From NCBI GenBank assembly GCA_016271365.2, contig CM057454.1, forward strand, positions 693,671,501 to 693,735,500: a stretch of DNA of 64,000 nt. The letters are read 5' to 3'. Positions within the stretch are counted from its first letter, which is position 1. Each line of letters opens with the position of its first letter. Shown one piece after another: positions 10,630-22,650 of this stretch. This DNA comes from Neoceratodus forsteri. Lineage: Eukaryota > Chordata > Ceratodontiformes > Ceratodontidae. The translations under genes were made by a program, and so were the position numbers. The notes beneath the pieces were generated by a model. The model did no database searches. It was not told where the DNA came from and saw only the letters and a list, made by a program, of their open reading frames with translations.

Positions 10630-11730
10630 CCATTTTGGAGAATTTTATCACCAGATTTTCAACATGGGGTTCTTGGGGCCCCACCTCATGAACTCAGTCA
10701 CTGTCATTTTGTTATTCGGTCCTGAAAGATGATTCCACAGTCACTGCATGGAACCACCTTTCGGACTGAGTAACGAAATGACAGTGACACAGTTAAGTGG
10801 TAGGCCCCCAAAACCCTTAGGTTGAAAATGTGGTAAAAGAATTCTAAAATGACTGTTACTAGCATGCTAGTAGTTCCTACACGTCGTAAGTTCACAAATT
10901 TTTAATATTTTCACTCCAGATTTTCAACATTTCCATTTTACCACACCTCCTTATGAGCAGTACAGCTGTCATTTGTCACATCTTGCCCAAAATGTATTTC
11001 ATGCATGTAGCGCACAATGGCGCTGTCGGTGTGTGAAATCAATGTACAGGACAGATTAAAAAAATTACAATGACACTGTTCATGAGCAGAGGTCTTAAAA
11101 TGGCTCTGTTCAAAATCTGGTGACAAAAGCCCATAAAATGACTGTGTAATTAGCGAGCACTGCGCAGTTTCCACGCACCCTGGTAAGTTCATGGATTTGT
11201 AATATTTTCAGTACAGATTTTCAGCACTGGCATTTTTCCATACCTCCTCATGAACAGTACAGCTGTCATTTTTCACACCATGGCTGAAATGTGTTTTCAC
11301 ACTTCCGGCGCAGAAATGCGTGGTTGCTGTGGAAAATCACTGTTTAGGACAGATTAAGAAAATTGCAGTGACAATGTTCATGAGTGGAGGTCCCAAAATG
11401 CCTGTGTTGACAATCTGCTGTAAAAAATCCCCAAACTAATTACATAACGGGTGTGTGTTGCGCAGTTTCTATGCACGCTTGTGACTTCACCAGTTTTTTT
11501 ATATTTTTACTGCAGATTTTCAACATTGCCATTTTTTACACCTCCCCATGAACAGTACAGCTGTCATTTTTCACATCCTGTTCGAAATGTGTTTTTGCTC
11601 CTGTGGTGCTAAATAATGTAATCTCTGTGCAAAATCAGCTTTCGGCTAATGAACTGATATTGCCACTGTTCATAAGGTGGGGGTCACAAAAAACCCATGT
11701 TGAAAATTTGGAGTGAAAATACCAACGAAC
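10630..11730 (-). repeat. About 300-bp palindromic units, four tandem copies
   Basis: Near-identical starts (ATTTTCAACAT or ATTTTCAGCACT) lie at about 10917, 11217 and 11516, a 300-bp period, with a further related unit at 10645-10850. Each unit folds on itself: TTTTCAACAT... CTCATGAAC on one side, GTTCATGAG... GTTGAAAAT on the other. The 10645-10850 unit is the most symmetrical. The inverse complement of these units makes up 49.14-49.92 kb. Confidence 0.8.
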
Positions 11731-11734
11731 GCCT

Positions 11735-12115
11735 GAGGTGTTAGGGTTTCCGACCATCACACCCCACCCTTTAGAGACTGACAGGCATCAGGGGTGTGAC
11801 TTGGAATTGTCACCTGTAATGCTCATACCATTCAACCCCGACCGACACCCTGCAGCCAGTGAGAGGCATCGAGGTGTGCCTTGGACTCTTCAGAACCAAA
11901 GTTCACCCCATTCTCCTATATTGCACCCATCTCACTGTATTTTCTGATGGAATGGGGTGAACATAAGGCCCAAAGACCCCAAGGCACACCTTGACACGTT
12001 TTGGTGTCTGCAGGGTAGGGCGTGGTGAAATGGCATGGCCGTTGTGCCTGACGACCAAAGGCACACCCCAATGCCTGTCAGTCTCTGCAGGGCGATGGTG
12101 GGGTTGGCTTCAGTT
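11735..12115. repeat. Foldback module (GTTAGGGTTT left end)
   Basis: Words on the left, CAGGCATCAGGGGTGTG and CACCCCATTCTCCTATA, are mirrored on the right by GGAATGGGGTGAA and CACACCCCAATGCCTGTC, around a centre near 11,940. The layout and words match the foldback elements at 47.55, 53.4, 53.9, 54.3, 59.1 and 59.6 kb, though the ends are worn. Confidence 0.7.
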
Positions 12116-12329
12116 AAATACTTCACTACCATTCCTATTATGCATCTTTCTCACTCCTACACTACCAATGCCAATGCCAGCAAGCAAACATTCAGCATTG
12201 ACAAATGCTTGTTTAAACTAGGGACACTTTGAGGCCCAAGGGGGTTGACAGAGTCTCTTTAAAACAGCCAGAAGAAATTAATTTACTAACCTATGGCACC
12301 ATTATGTAGGATCAAAGGCCCAGATAGGA

Positions 12330-12800
12330 ACTAACTTGCTACAGACTGACAAACCAAGTAATTTAAAGAGCAAACTGATATTCATTGAGCTTCTCCTGTT
12401 GGCAGGTGGGGACATTGAGCAAAACACGAGCCCTAGCAATGAAACTTTAAAACAGGCTCATGACAATGCATGGATCATGGCTAACAAAACTGATCAATTT
12501 AAATTATTGGTAAGCCTTGGGAACTGCAGTGTTATAGGACTGACTGAGACATGACTCAAATAAATCCCCAGACACTGAAGTACAGCTCTTCCATATGACA
12601 GATCAATGAGGGGGGAGGGGTTGTGCTCTACACATACATGCTATAGGATGTGTGGAACTAAAGTATTCAAGAAATGTGAATGACATAAAATGGTCCTGGT
12701 TTTTCTGCCACTAGAAGATATATGTATAAGGATGGTCTACTCACTGCCAAAAACCAATGCATCACAGTTTGAAAAACTGGCCCAGTTAATTACTAGTTTT
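12330..12800 (+). pseudogene. LINE endonuclease N-terminal fragment (L2/CR1 group)
   Basis: The plus strand reads LIFIELLLLAGGDIEQN (about 12370-12425), the short conserved leader often found just before the endonuclease. GNCSVIGLTET follows, and then, in shifted frames, GGGVVLYIHA and VYSLPKTNASQFEKLAQLI. The piece stops before the RT. Stops and frameshifts show it is dead. It may be related to the plus-strand LINE at 32.6-34.9 kb, but they do not overlap enough to tell. Confidence 0.65.
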
Positions 12801-14114
12801 GTTTTGTTTTAAACTTAATCATCCTAAATTACTGTTTCATGAATAACATGACTAAATAGTGTTTTCTGGCTGTACTGAGACTTACCCTGACCCTTACTGA
12901 TGTTCTTACTATAAATATATGTGAGCCCCCATCCCCATGTCTAGGGGTATTCCAGGTGATAAAAATGAGGAAGGGGCACTCCACAACACAGCAAAAATGT
13001 CCAACAGGAGATAAAAGTTCTTGCCTGGGTACTGATGCTGCCACTGTGCAGGTGACTTCGGAGGGGGAGGAGTTGCAGTCAGGGATCAACTTCATAAACA
13101 GGGCGGCGGGGTGCAACATGTCCTGATGGAGAGCTATGTTCTAAGCTGGTTAGCACTAAATAAGTCCACTGTCCAGGTGCAGATAAGGAATAAACAATTG
13201 ATCTAATGAATAAAAGGGGCAATCACAACTCCATGGAGCAGGCAGGTACAGCTTCTGTGTAGAGCAAATGATCTTCATGGCACAAGTTCTTCAAACCAAC
13301 TTTACTGGATCCAAGACTCCCTCACCTAATGGCAGTTGCAGCACAATCCCTGAGTCACACTAGAGACTCCCCTTCTGCACCACTATCTTTGGTCCCAAAG
13401 GCTTCATGAATTGTATAAGGTACTTCTGGTCTCTCGATTTCTCACCAGCCTGGCCAACCTGCTCCAACTTAATTTCCTGGGAAACAGCTACCCCAAGGCA
13501 TACGGTGCACACACTATTTCCCCCAAATTGTCCCAGAAGCTGAGGGGTAAGCCTGCAGTGCTGCTTCCTCCTCTTCACTGCAGCAGGGCTGCTGGATATG
13601 GCTAAACATTAGGTCCCCAGGAGCAGGCTGCCACCACTGCACCCCATGATACAGTTTCTCACCTTGCACCGTGTCTGACCCTGAAGCAGCCAGTGGCCAA
13701 CAATGGACTCCACTATAAGGCTTACCCAGGTGCTAGGGATCATGAGATAGGCTACACTGTGCAAAACTGGGCAACACTTCCCATTTCCTTCTACCCATGG
13801 GGGTCCTCTCCTAGCAGCAAAAAATGGCCCCACATACAACCGCTTCACTAACCCCAAGGGGCCAAGAATGAAACAGGGGTGTACCAGGATGGTAACTGTC
13901 CCAACCCAGCCCTGAACCTTGGTCTTGTAACTAAACTTGTCCTACCTTCAGCCCAGGAGCCCTAACTCACACTCCCGGTCCCTTCCTCCTCCCAAAGTGC
14001 ATCAAACCACCCCTTATAAAGGGACAAAAATCACACAAGTTAGCACTCTGCCAGTAATGAAATATGTTGAAAAATCAAATGCTTACACCATACTTGGAGC
14101 AAGAGTCCTCATCA

Positions 14115-14166
14115 CATTATCCCAGTGCTTCATGTCTTCCACTTTGACACTTCATCAGGGAATTCC
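14115..14166 (-). ncRNA. Decayed hammerhead-like motif
   Basis: The minus strand has CCTGATGAAGTGTC, a 9-base loop, then GACATGAAGC. This fits CUGAUGA, a stem II (GUGUC/GACAU with a closing wobble), and a GAAG in place of the core GAAA. Hammerhead motifs of this general wording occur in the terminal repeats of Penelope-like elements. The core substitution predicts loss of cleavage, and no Penelope protein frame is near. Confidence 0.25.
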
Positions 14167-14703
14167 CAGCCCCAGCTCCACCTGCCAACAGGTGGACATG
14201 AAAACTGGTCATCCCCAAATTAAAGGGCCCTAGACTGTTAAACTCCTGGAGAGGGTTTACATATACAACTAGGTCATCATTGATAATTAAATTTACATTG
14301 CATAAAAATATTATTTCTTTAAACATTTGCTGGAGGAAGATATTCTGTCTTCTTTGTAGAAAATGGACTTTTGACAGACACCATTTACAAGTGAATGTAA
14401 GAAAGGCAATGGCTCAGGTATGAATTTACCTCCCCACCCCCCTTTTTTCCTGTTGTTTACAAATGAGTTACAGTATACAAGTATCTAAAAATGGTTAAAT
14501 GAAAGAAATAATGTTTTATGAAATGTGAATGTAATTATCAAACATGACCTAGTTGTGTATTTGTAGTAACCACATCAGTAAGGCTTTGGTTCAGTTTCAG
14601 TACAGACAGTAAAAACAAGACTATTTAGCTACAGTATGTTATTCATGAATAAGTGATTTAAGATTGTTAAGTTTAAAACAAAATAAAGAACATTATATTC
14701 TGT

Positions 14704-14748
14704 GTTACCCTGAAGAAGAGGGATATAATCTCCTCAAAACATTGACTA
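14704..14748 (+). other. Penelope-repeat-like hairpin
   Basis: CCTGAAGAAGAGGGATATAA followed by TCTCCTCAAAACATTG forms a hairpin (GAGG/CCTC) between CUGAAGA and AAAAC. It resembles the CCTGAAGAAGG...CGAAACGTTG wording widespread in vertebrate Penelope-type repeats, with key core bases changed. Confidence 0.25.
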
Positions 14749-15477
14749 GACAACAATAATGATATTATTACATTTACAAATTAAAATAGAAGAATGTTAA
14801 ATTGTGTGAGTGAGTCTAATTTGTCCAAGAGGTGGTTGTAGCTTGTAGGCCCTTGTTCATGGAAAATACTCCTCCCAGTATTTTATTGTTGCTGATGATG
14901 GGCCACACTGGATTCCAGTAGATACTTTGATTAATTACTAACCAAGACCAAGGCAAAGTAATTCTACTGATGGACAATTTTAACACAGCCTGGAGTGGAT
15001 GGGGGTGGGGAAACTAGTGCTTAGCATCTCCACTGTGTGCCTGAAACAGATCATCACCATGCCAGTGAGAAAAGGATCTTAGAAGACTGTCTATATCCTG
15101 GACCTGCAGTACTACAGTATTTGTGTCCCAACCACAACAGTCAATAATTCACAGCCACTCCCTTGAATTTTCTTTCAAAAAATCTTTATTTCAGATACTG
15201 TATATTTTATTATTTACCCATCCACGGATAAAAACTCAATGTTTCACCACTTGGCTCCATCTGGAGTTCATAGGGCATTTAAAAATATATGTAATATATT
15301 GTATACATTTTTGTATTGCAACTTTTAAAATCTGTTGTACACAGGAACACCTTGTAAATGTAGTAGTAATACTAGTAGTAAAATATCTTATTCATCATCA
15401 TATGTACAGTATCGGATAGATGAGCATAGTTCATCTTCAGTGAGGTCCAGTACACTGAACATGATACAAGCAGAAAC

Positions 15478-15690
15478 GTGTAAAATAACATGTTTAGACA
15501 TTGTTACAACATTTGTGGTGTAAGTGCAGGAGAAAGTACATGGCACATGGAAAACAAATTTCACATGAAAACAGAAAGTGTAAAATAACATGCTTAGACA
15601 TTGTTACTACATTTGTGGTGAAAGAAGTACAGGGGAAGGCATTGAGATATTGGAGATAACAACCAAAATGGTCGAAGGTACCTAGATTCA
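15478..15690. repeat. 100-bp tandem duplication
   Basis: GTGTAAAATAACATG followed by TTAGACATTGTTA and ACATTTGTGGTG begins at 15478 and again at 15578, an exact 100-bp step. It lies just 3-prime of the LINE A reading frame and may be part of its 3-prime UTR. Confidence 0.75.
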
Positions 15691-15713
15691 GACATTGTTG
15701 CAATGGAGTAACA

Positions 15714-16493
15714 TTATATGCAACAGGAAGTACAGAGGCTCATGAATTTTTCAGGTACTAGGCAGCAGGGCTTGGGCTTGTTGTACTGTTCAAAGTGCCA
15801 TTGTTTGATTTTGCCCATGCTGATAGGTTTGTTTGCTGGTCTGAGGTGTATTGGTATGGAGTTCCTGAGTTTAGGACCTACATGAAAGAAGTGTTTTTTC
15901 CCTACCTCCAGGTTGCTGATTGAGAGTGAGAATTGCACTCCTCCCATAGACCTTAGTGACCCCTTGATGTTTTGTGCATGGATATTTCTTGTTACCTAGT
16001 CTGGAGCTTTGTTACTGTAGCATTTGTGCACGAAAGCTAGGCTGTGTATTCTCCTTCTATCCCCTAACCTTTGCCATCCCAGTCTGCTAATGAGTTCTCA
16101 CCTGTGTGTTCTGTGGGGAGCATCCTGGATGAAGCGAGCAAAATGACCATACATGATGTCAATCTTTGCCAGTTCTAGGCTACATGCTGCTGAGAACAAA
16201 AGGTTACCATAATTGAAGATGGGTAGGATAATGGATTCTACTAATTTTCTCCTGGTGTTTGTGTCTGTTGAATATTTGATTTAGTAAAGGGCTCCTAGGC
16301 ATTTCCCCAGATTCTTTGTGAGGTTATCTATATGGATGTTCCATCTGATTTTCTCATCTAGCCAAACACCCATGTAGTGATAACTGTGTACCCGCTGTAG
16401 CTGTTACGTGGTCTGTAGTTCTGATTTGTAATGTGCTTGTGGCTGTGCCCTGACCGTTAGTTCTGCTGAAATACATTACCTGTTTTGTTTTGT
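15714..16493 (-). pseudogene. LINE A ORF2, C-terminal part
   Basis: The minus strand has MYFSRTNGQGT-like text near 16,460-16,430, then a decayed stretch, and at 15,947-15,720 a C-terminal segment with FFHVGPKLRNSIPIHLRP and KIKQWHFEQY. This corresponds to the usual LINE ending G-x-x-LWNSLP followed by a helix before the stop. Several stops interrupt the middle. Confidence 0.7.
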
Positions 16494-16507
16494 ATTCAGT
16501 GCTAATT
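16494..16507. repeat. Target-site duplication of the Tx1-type L1, left copy
   Basis: ATTCAGTGCTAATT is repeated exactly at 32,471-32,484. Removing the intervening 15,963 bp plus one copy joins the LINE A frame. Confidence 0.92.
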
Positions 16508-16819
16508 ATTTTTTTTAATTCAGCATATTTTTATTGAATTTCAGAGCTTACAAACCATAGAACAGAACTTGAAGACAGGACAAGGATATGTAAACACATT
16601 CACAACAAACAACAAAAGTTCACAAACATAAACACACCCAAACATGCATAAACCCCCCATGCACCCACCCTTACCACTCCCCCAGGATGCACTCCCTTCC
16701 CACCTTCCCTAAGTTGGAGTTTGTGAGGTTAAAAAATTAGACAGACTGGATTATAGGTGAATCTAGATCTGAAACTTGTTGACATAACAGGTAGAGGAGC
16801 TAGAGGGAGCAGAACAGTG

Positions 16820-19800
16820 TTAAATGCAAGTACAGAGCATAGAGCTTACCCCATTTTTGTTAAAAAGAGGAAACCGATGGTGTACGCTAGCAATCATACA
16901 TTCTGTTCTGAGACAGAATGAAAATTCCTGCAGCCATTCCTTATATGTAAGGATAGATTGGTCCATCCAGTGCTTGAGGACTAGTTTTTTAATGGATAAG
17001 GAGATTAAAGCCCTGTGATATTTACTCTCCTTGACCCTAGTCTGACTGTAATCACCAATAATACATACTTCTGGGGAGAAAAGGTCATCCAGTCCCAACA
17101 AAGGGTTGATCCTAGATTTAGCCAAGGCCCAGAGTGGGGCGACCTTTTTGCAATACCAAAAGATATGTAGGAGGTTGCCATCCAATTTACCACAATGAGT
17201 ACGTACGGGTGAACTGAGATGTCCCATATTGGCTAGTTTAACTGGGGGGTAGTACATATTGTGCAAAATACAAAATTGGGTTAGACTTAGTCTCTCCTGG
17301 GTAGTATATTGGTATAGGTCTCTCCAAATATAGTCCTAGTTAAAGTTGTTGTTAGGTAGTAATTTATTACAGACCTTGGAAGCACCTACTGGGGAAGGGG
17401 CAAGTCTATCTAAAATTAAAAAATAACAGCCAGCTATGCCATGAGGTTTAGGAGATAGATCACACAACTGAGACAGAAAGTCCGAGAGGCCAGAAGGGTT
17501 TTAAGAGAGTCCAAACTTCTGAAGAATTAGATGCCTAATTTGAAAGACTTTAAAGATTTAAAGAGCACAGACCTCTAGATTCCACAGAATATCAGGGGAA
17601 GATAACAGGGAACCTTGAGAATATAGATTAGCGACCTTGAGATCTGACAGTTATGGTAGCCAAGATGGCAGAAGGGTAACACCCCCAATTCTAATGTTTT
17701 AATTAAGTAGAATGCGTTGTGACATGTCCTTGGCGGGGGACAATTTGAGGAAGGAATAGACCTTCCTATTATAGAATTATGGAGAGAAGCTGGTAAAGAA
17801 TTCAATGAAGCAAAAAGATTGAAAAACCGGTAATGCCTGACTTAGCCATTAGGGAAGTCTCAATTGCCAACCAGGGGGAAAGTGATCTGTTTCAGTATGA
17901 GGGGTTGAGGTGGATAGCCATTTGCTACATTTCTATAGATGGCTAGACCTATAGTAAAAGAGAAAGTTAGGAAGCCTTAGGCCCCCCAGCCTTTTGGGAA
18001 GACCTAGCTTGCCATAAGACCATCTAGGAACTTTATCTAACCAGATAAAACTGTTAATCATGGCGTGGATGTGTTTAAAGAAGGAGAGGGGAAGCCAATA
18101 ATTCAACATACAGTATGAAAGAGATAGAAAAGGTGGGGGAGGACATTCATTTTAATGATAGTGATCCTACCCCATAGAGAAAGTAGGATGGACTTCCGTC
18201 TGGATAGATCTTGTTGAAGGACAAGGGTTAAGTCATCCAGATCAAGTTTCTTCATAAGAGAAGATTGAGTGGATAGATGAATACCCAGGTATTTAACTGA
18301 GATGGGAGTCCATTTCATACCAAATTTCTCAAAGTCTGACTTATGGATGTAAGCAGTAAGGGGGAAAATTTCAGTTTTACTGTGGTTGAGATGGTAGTTA
18401 GACATGGAGCTGTACTGATCAATGATCTGTAAGACCTCAGACAGGGATTCATCAGGATGAATGAGATGAAGAAGAATGTCATCTGCATAAATAGACAAGG
18501 CATGTGAAAGGTCACCAATGGGAACACCGGAAATGGTAGGAGAAGCCTTGATTTGTCTAATAAGAGGTTCTAAGTAGAGACTGAAAAGAAAAGGAGATAA
18601 GGGACAGCCTTTGCAAGTACCGAAGTGAAGGGGAAATCTAGAAGAGAAGACTCCATTGCAATAAATTCTAGCAGTGGGAGAGGAGTATAAACTCAAATCC
18701 AGGTAATGAAGGGCATGGGGAACCTCAACTGCTTCACTGTGTCCTGCAGGAATGCCCGATCTACTCTGCAAAAGGCCTTTTCAGCATCCAGGGAGATCAG
18801 GGCCATGGGAACAGGGTGGTCTCTGGCAACTGAAAAAATGTAGCTGAGCTTATGAAGATGATCAGAGGAATTGCAGCCTGGGACAAAATCCATTTGGCTA
18901 AGAAGAACTGACCAAACAAAGCCTAACCTGGTAACCAGGATTTTAATGAGGATTTTAATGTCATAATTAAGAAGGGAAATGGGGTGTTAGCTAGATGGAT
19001 GAGAAGAGGGCTTACCTGGTTTTAAAAGAAGAGTTATGGAAGCTTCTAAAAGGCTTTGGTCTAGGGAGTCTGCTGAGATCACATAATGGAAAAGACATAG
19101 TAATAGAGGCAAAAGCTCATTTGAAAAGGTTTCATAAAAGTTTGAGGGGAAACCATCTGGCCCTGGAGATTTGTCCAAGGCCAGACCATCATTAGCCCTG
19201 GAGATCTCAATGATGGAGATGGGGGAAGACAATATGATTTGTTGAGCTTCTGATAACCTGGGTAAAGAGATAGAGTCTAGCTAGCTCAGAATGTCCTCCT
19301 CCTCTGTGGGGGGCCGGGGGTTCTTTTCCTGTATAGCTCACTGTAGAAATTTTCAAAGACCTGTGCAGTTCCTCTCGGGTGTGTTTGAAGGGATCCATCC
19401 GGGGATGAGATAGCAGCAATCAATCTGGAGGTTTCCAATTTATGCAACCGAAGGGCCAGTAAACATCCTGCCTTCTCTCCTTGGTCAATATATTTTGGCT
19501 GAGTACTCAAAATGGCAAATTTGGATTTCTCCCGGAGTATGTCAGCATATTTGTCATGAAGTTTAAGAAGAGAAGATAATAGATCCAGAGAGGAAGAAGG
19601 AAAAATTGACTTTTCTAATTCTCTAATTTTCTCTAAAAGAGAGGTGGCTTCTTGCTCCCATTGTTTCTTTCTTTTGGAAGCAAGTGGATAAACTCCGTCC
19701 TTAGGAAACACTTAAGAGCACACCACACTTGATCTACCCGAGGAATAGAATTTAAAGTAGTCTCAATAAAAGATTGGTTAAGGTCTTTAATTCTGGTGAC

Positions 19801-20599
19801 CACGAATTTGTCACTAAGGAGCTGGGTGTTAAGTTTCCAAGCAGTGTCCCTCGGTGTGTTAGAGAGGGGGGAGAGAAGAAGCCAGGCTGCATTGTGGTCT
19901 GAGAGTACATGGGGGTTCTAATCCTGCATCACAAATGGTACATTAGGCAGTAAGACTTAGAAGAAAAAAATCTAAATGGGACGAAGTGTGGTGAACCATG
20001 GATGTAAAGGAGTAAGCTCTGGAGGTGGGATAAAGAAGTCTCCATGGATCGGATAGGACAAGGGAGTCTATGAGGTCACCTAGGGCCCATTGTGCTGGTG
20101 TGGTGGGTCTATGTGGGGAGTGAGAGCTATCCAGGTCTTGTGTAGGTGGGGTGTTCCAATCTCCACTAAGAATAAGAATAAGAATAAGAATAGAAGGTAG
20201 CAAAGCAGCCAGTTCATCTGTTAACTCCATAAAGAAGCCAGGGTCTCCACCTACTGGTCCACAAATACTACCAAGGACCACTTCATTCTGATCAAGGGTG
20301 CCCTTGACAAGGACATGGCAATCTTGTGTGTCAAATATAATTAAGCTGTCTTGAAAAGGGATTGATTTAAGAATCCGTACAGCCACTCCCTTGCTTGAGG
20401 TGGAGTTACTGGAGGCAAAAACTTGGGAAATGTTTTATCTGCACAACCAAGTAGCTTCTTGGGTAGTCAGATGGGTTTCTTGTAGGAAAACAATCTTTCC
20501 CTGCAAGAGGGAAATATGTTTGCAAACGTGATATCTTTTGTTCTGCTCCCGAACTCCCCTAACATTCCAGGTGAGAAATTTTGTGGTCAAGCTAGCCAT
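16820..20599 (-). pseudogene. Tx1-type L1 ORF2: endonuclease, reverse transcriptase, C-terminal domain
   Basis: The start codon at 20,599 opens MASLTTKFLTWNVRGVREQN, then KIVFLQETHLT, the L1-type endonuclease beginning. LSGDWNTPPTQDLDSSHSP lies near 20,150 and SHLDFFLLS near 19,960. The RT has DKSPGPDGFPSNFYE (about 19,180), FVPGCNSSDH (about 18,880), LISLDAEKAFCRVD (about 18,800; the usual D is replaced by C), CPLSPFLFSLYLEPL (about 18,610), IYADDILLHL (about 18,500) and KYLGIHLS. The C-terminal end has HCGKLDGNLLHIFWYC, the metal-binding-like segment of L1 ORF2, at about 17,190. Many stops and frameshifts are spread along it. The order is complete, so it inserted full length and decayed later. 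Confidence 0.88.
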
Positions 20600-20966
20600 A
20601 GTCTAAATACTTAAAGAACAGCCATGCCTGTAAAAATCAGTTAGAGCAAACTCCAACTTCCCTCCCCCCAGGCCTGGCCCCAACCCCCCACATACATAAT
20701 GATAGATACAAGAACCAGATAATGAAACCCCCCACCTGTCCCCCATCTCAACATTGAACAGAATGTAGTCGTTCCCCCAGAATCACCGTTAACTGTTGTA
20801 TCACCTTAAAGGAATGAGGACAGGACAAAATAGGTCTAAACATCCTAAAAACCCCAACCAATTAACTACAAACATTAAGTTAAGCCCTAGGGCTTGAGCA
20901 ATACACATCCAGAACGTTTCATAAACCATGTGAGGCCCAAGTAGTAACTTCACCCCCACAAAGCCC
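20600..20966 (-). other. Tx1-type L1 inter-ORF spacer, distal part
   Basis: This G-rich (minus strand) noncoding DNA precedes ORF2. It continues, across LINE B, at 30,224. Together with 30,224-31,408 the gap between ORF1 and ORF2 is about 1.55 kb, long for an L1. No frame is visible in it. Confidence 0.55.
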
Positions 20967-22650
20967 TGTTCCCTTATGTATGTATGTATGTATATTAATT
21001 TTATTTGTTCAATCATAAAAAAGCTCATTACAAAAAATGTGTACACAATAAACATTACATTTTACAAATAAATTACAAAAATGTCGTGCAAAACAGCATA
21101 TAATTCCAAAATGACTATCTCTGAATTGTACTAATTATTCCTTTCCTTATTTTATGTATATTACATAAATAAAGAGCAGTATTTCTAATAGTATACCTAT
21201 CTTCTGTGGTAAAAAGAGTCCTTACTATTATCTCATTTGTGCATTCTATAAAATAATCAATAATTGGACACAACCATCTCTGTCTAGCTGCTCTATACCA
21301 CTGACATTTTAGAACAACATATTCTAGATCTTCCTTCTCATTAAAGCCATAAAGGCAATTAGAGAATTCTTGGTCATAAATCTTATTAAACTTACACTCA
21401 AGCACATTGGACAGAAAAAATCCTATCTGAAATTTTGCATAAGTCTGACGCATGTCAGGATGTTCCAAGTGTTCTAAATAGTAGTGAAAATAATGATAAC
21501 AGTCATTTTGAGTATACCAAATTGCGAACTTTGAATTCTGTATATAATAAAGATTATAGATCCTATATTTCTGCATAATCAGCTGTTTAAGAAATGACCC
21601 ATAACTTTTAGCAATACAGATACCTTGAGTAGTCAGTACAAACAAATTCAAATACCCCACTGAACTTAAAATCTTTTTTACACAAGTCAGCCAATTCAAT
21701 TTTTTGCAGTCCAGAAGTTCCCATTTCATTTTTTCCATCAAACATTTTTTTGAAAAACGCTGGTCTAATAGCAAAGTAATCCTAATCCATAAATTTATCA
21801 CACGAGATTCAGCCAAATCAATGAGATTAGAGAGGCCTAATTCAGCTCTAACAAACTGTGCAGGAGTTGTTCTAGGAAAACCAATAGCTCTTTTTTAGCA
21901 CTCTAATTGCTGGTTTTTCCAATTTAGAAATATGTTTATGGTACCATATCTCACATCCATAAAGGATTTGGGAATTATATTTTGCATCTACAGACCTCAA
22001 AAGTGGAACCAATGAATTGCTGCCATATTTATAATTAAACCTGCTTAAGGCTTCAACAGTTCTTTCGGTTTTAGATGAAACACCCTCAAAGTGTTTATTC
22101 CACTTGAAGGAGGATGATATCACAACTCCTAGATACTGGTATTCATTCACAAGTTCCAATCTCTCCGACTTTATATACCATTTATACTTGCACACAGAGC
22201 CTTCCAAGACCATGATCTTTGATTTAGTCAAATTGATTTTCAAGAAGTTCTGGTTGCAAACCTGGCCAACTCATCTAACTTAACTTGAAGTCCCTTATGG
22301 GATAATGACAACATTAACAAGTCATCCACATAGGCAAGTATTCCACATGGATCACTTCCAATTTTTTGGGAATCAGATTTCAAATTATTTATATTAACTA
22401 AAAAATTATTTATGTAGATTGAAAATAGTGAGGGAGCAAGGATACAGCCCTGTCTCACTCCACAGCTGGTACTAAAATGCTCTGTTAAACTCCCCCCAGT
22501 ATTTCTAACCTGAGCCCATGTATCAGTATGTAACAATTTAATGGTGTTTATGAGCGCTGGATCAGTTCCATGATTTCTCATAGTATACCACATTAGTTCT
22601 CTATTTATGGTGTCAAAGGCTGACGTGAAGTCAATAAATATCACAAATAT

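Larger units (their letters stand above)
9217..12258. mobile_element. Putative TTAA-flanked Kolobok/T2-like composite element
   Basis: The left end is TTAA (9213-9216) followed by AGGGACAGTGTCAACCC. The right end is GGGTTGACAGAGTCTCT followed by TTAA (12259-12262). The inward-read termini agree at 14 of 17 positions. TTAA duplications and ends starting AGGG are features of Kolobok/T2-type elements; piggyBac also uses TTAA but has CC-type ends. No transposase frame is present in the 3,042 bp. The interior is hairpins, about 100-bp and about 300-bp repeats and a foldback, most of which recur inverted at 47.5-51 kb. Chance pairing of the ends is possible, so the boundary is moderately supported. 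Confidence 0.55.
12801..15130. other. Unassigned DNA, possible Penelope-related remnants
   Basis: This stretch has no protein-like frame I trust. The 12.96-14.25 kb part is C-rich on the plus strand; the remainder is AT-rich. Two short motifs resembling hammerhead ribozyme cores are listed separately. No terminal repeats or target duplications were seen. Confidence 0.3.

Noticed and set aside
12829..14233. C-rich frames at 12.8-14.2 kb as LTR or retroviral gene remnants
   Set aside because: No paired terminal repeats, primer-binding site or gag/pol motif were found; the stretch remains unassigned.
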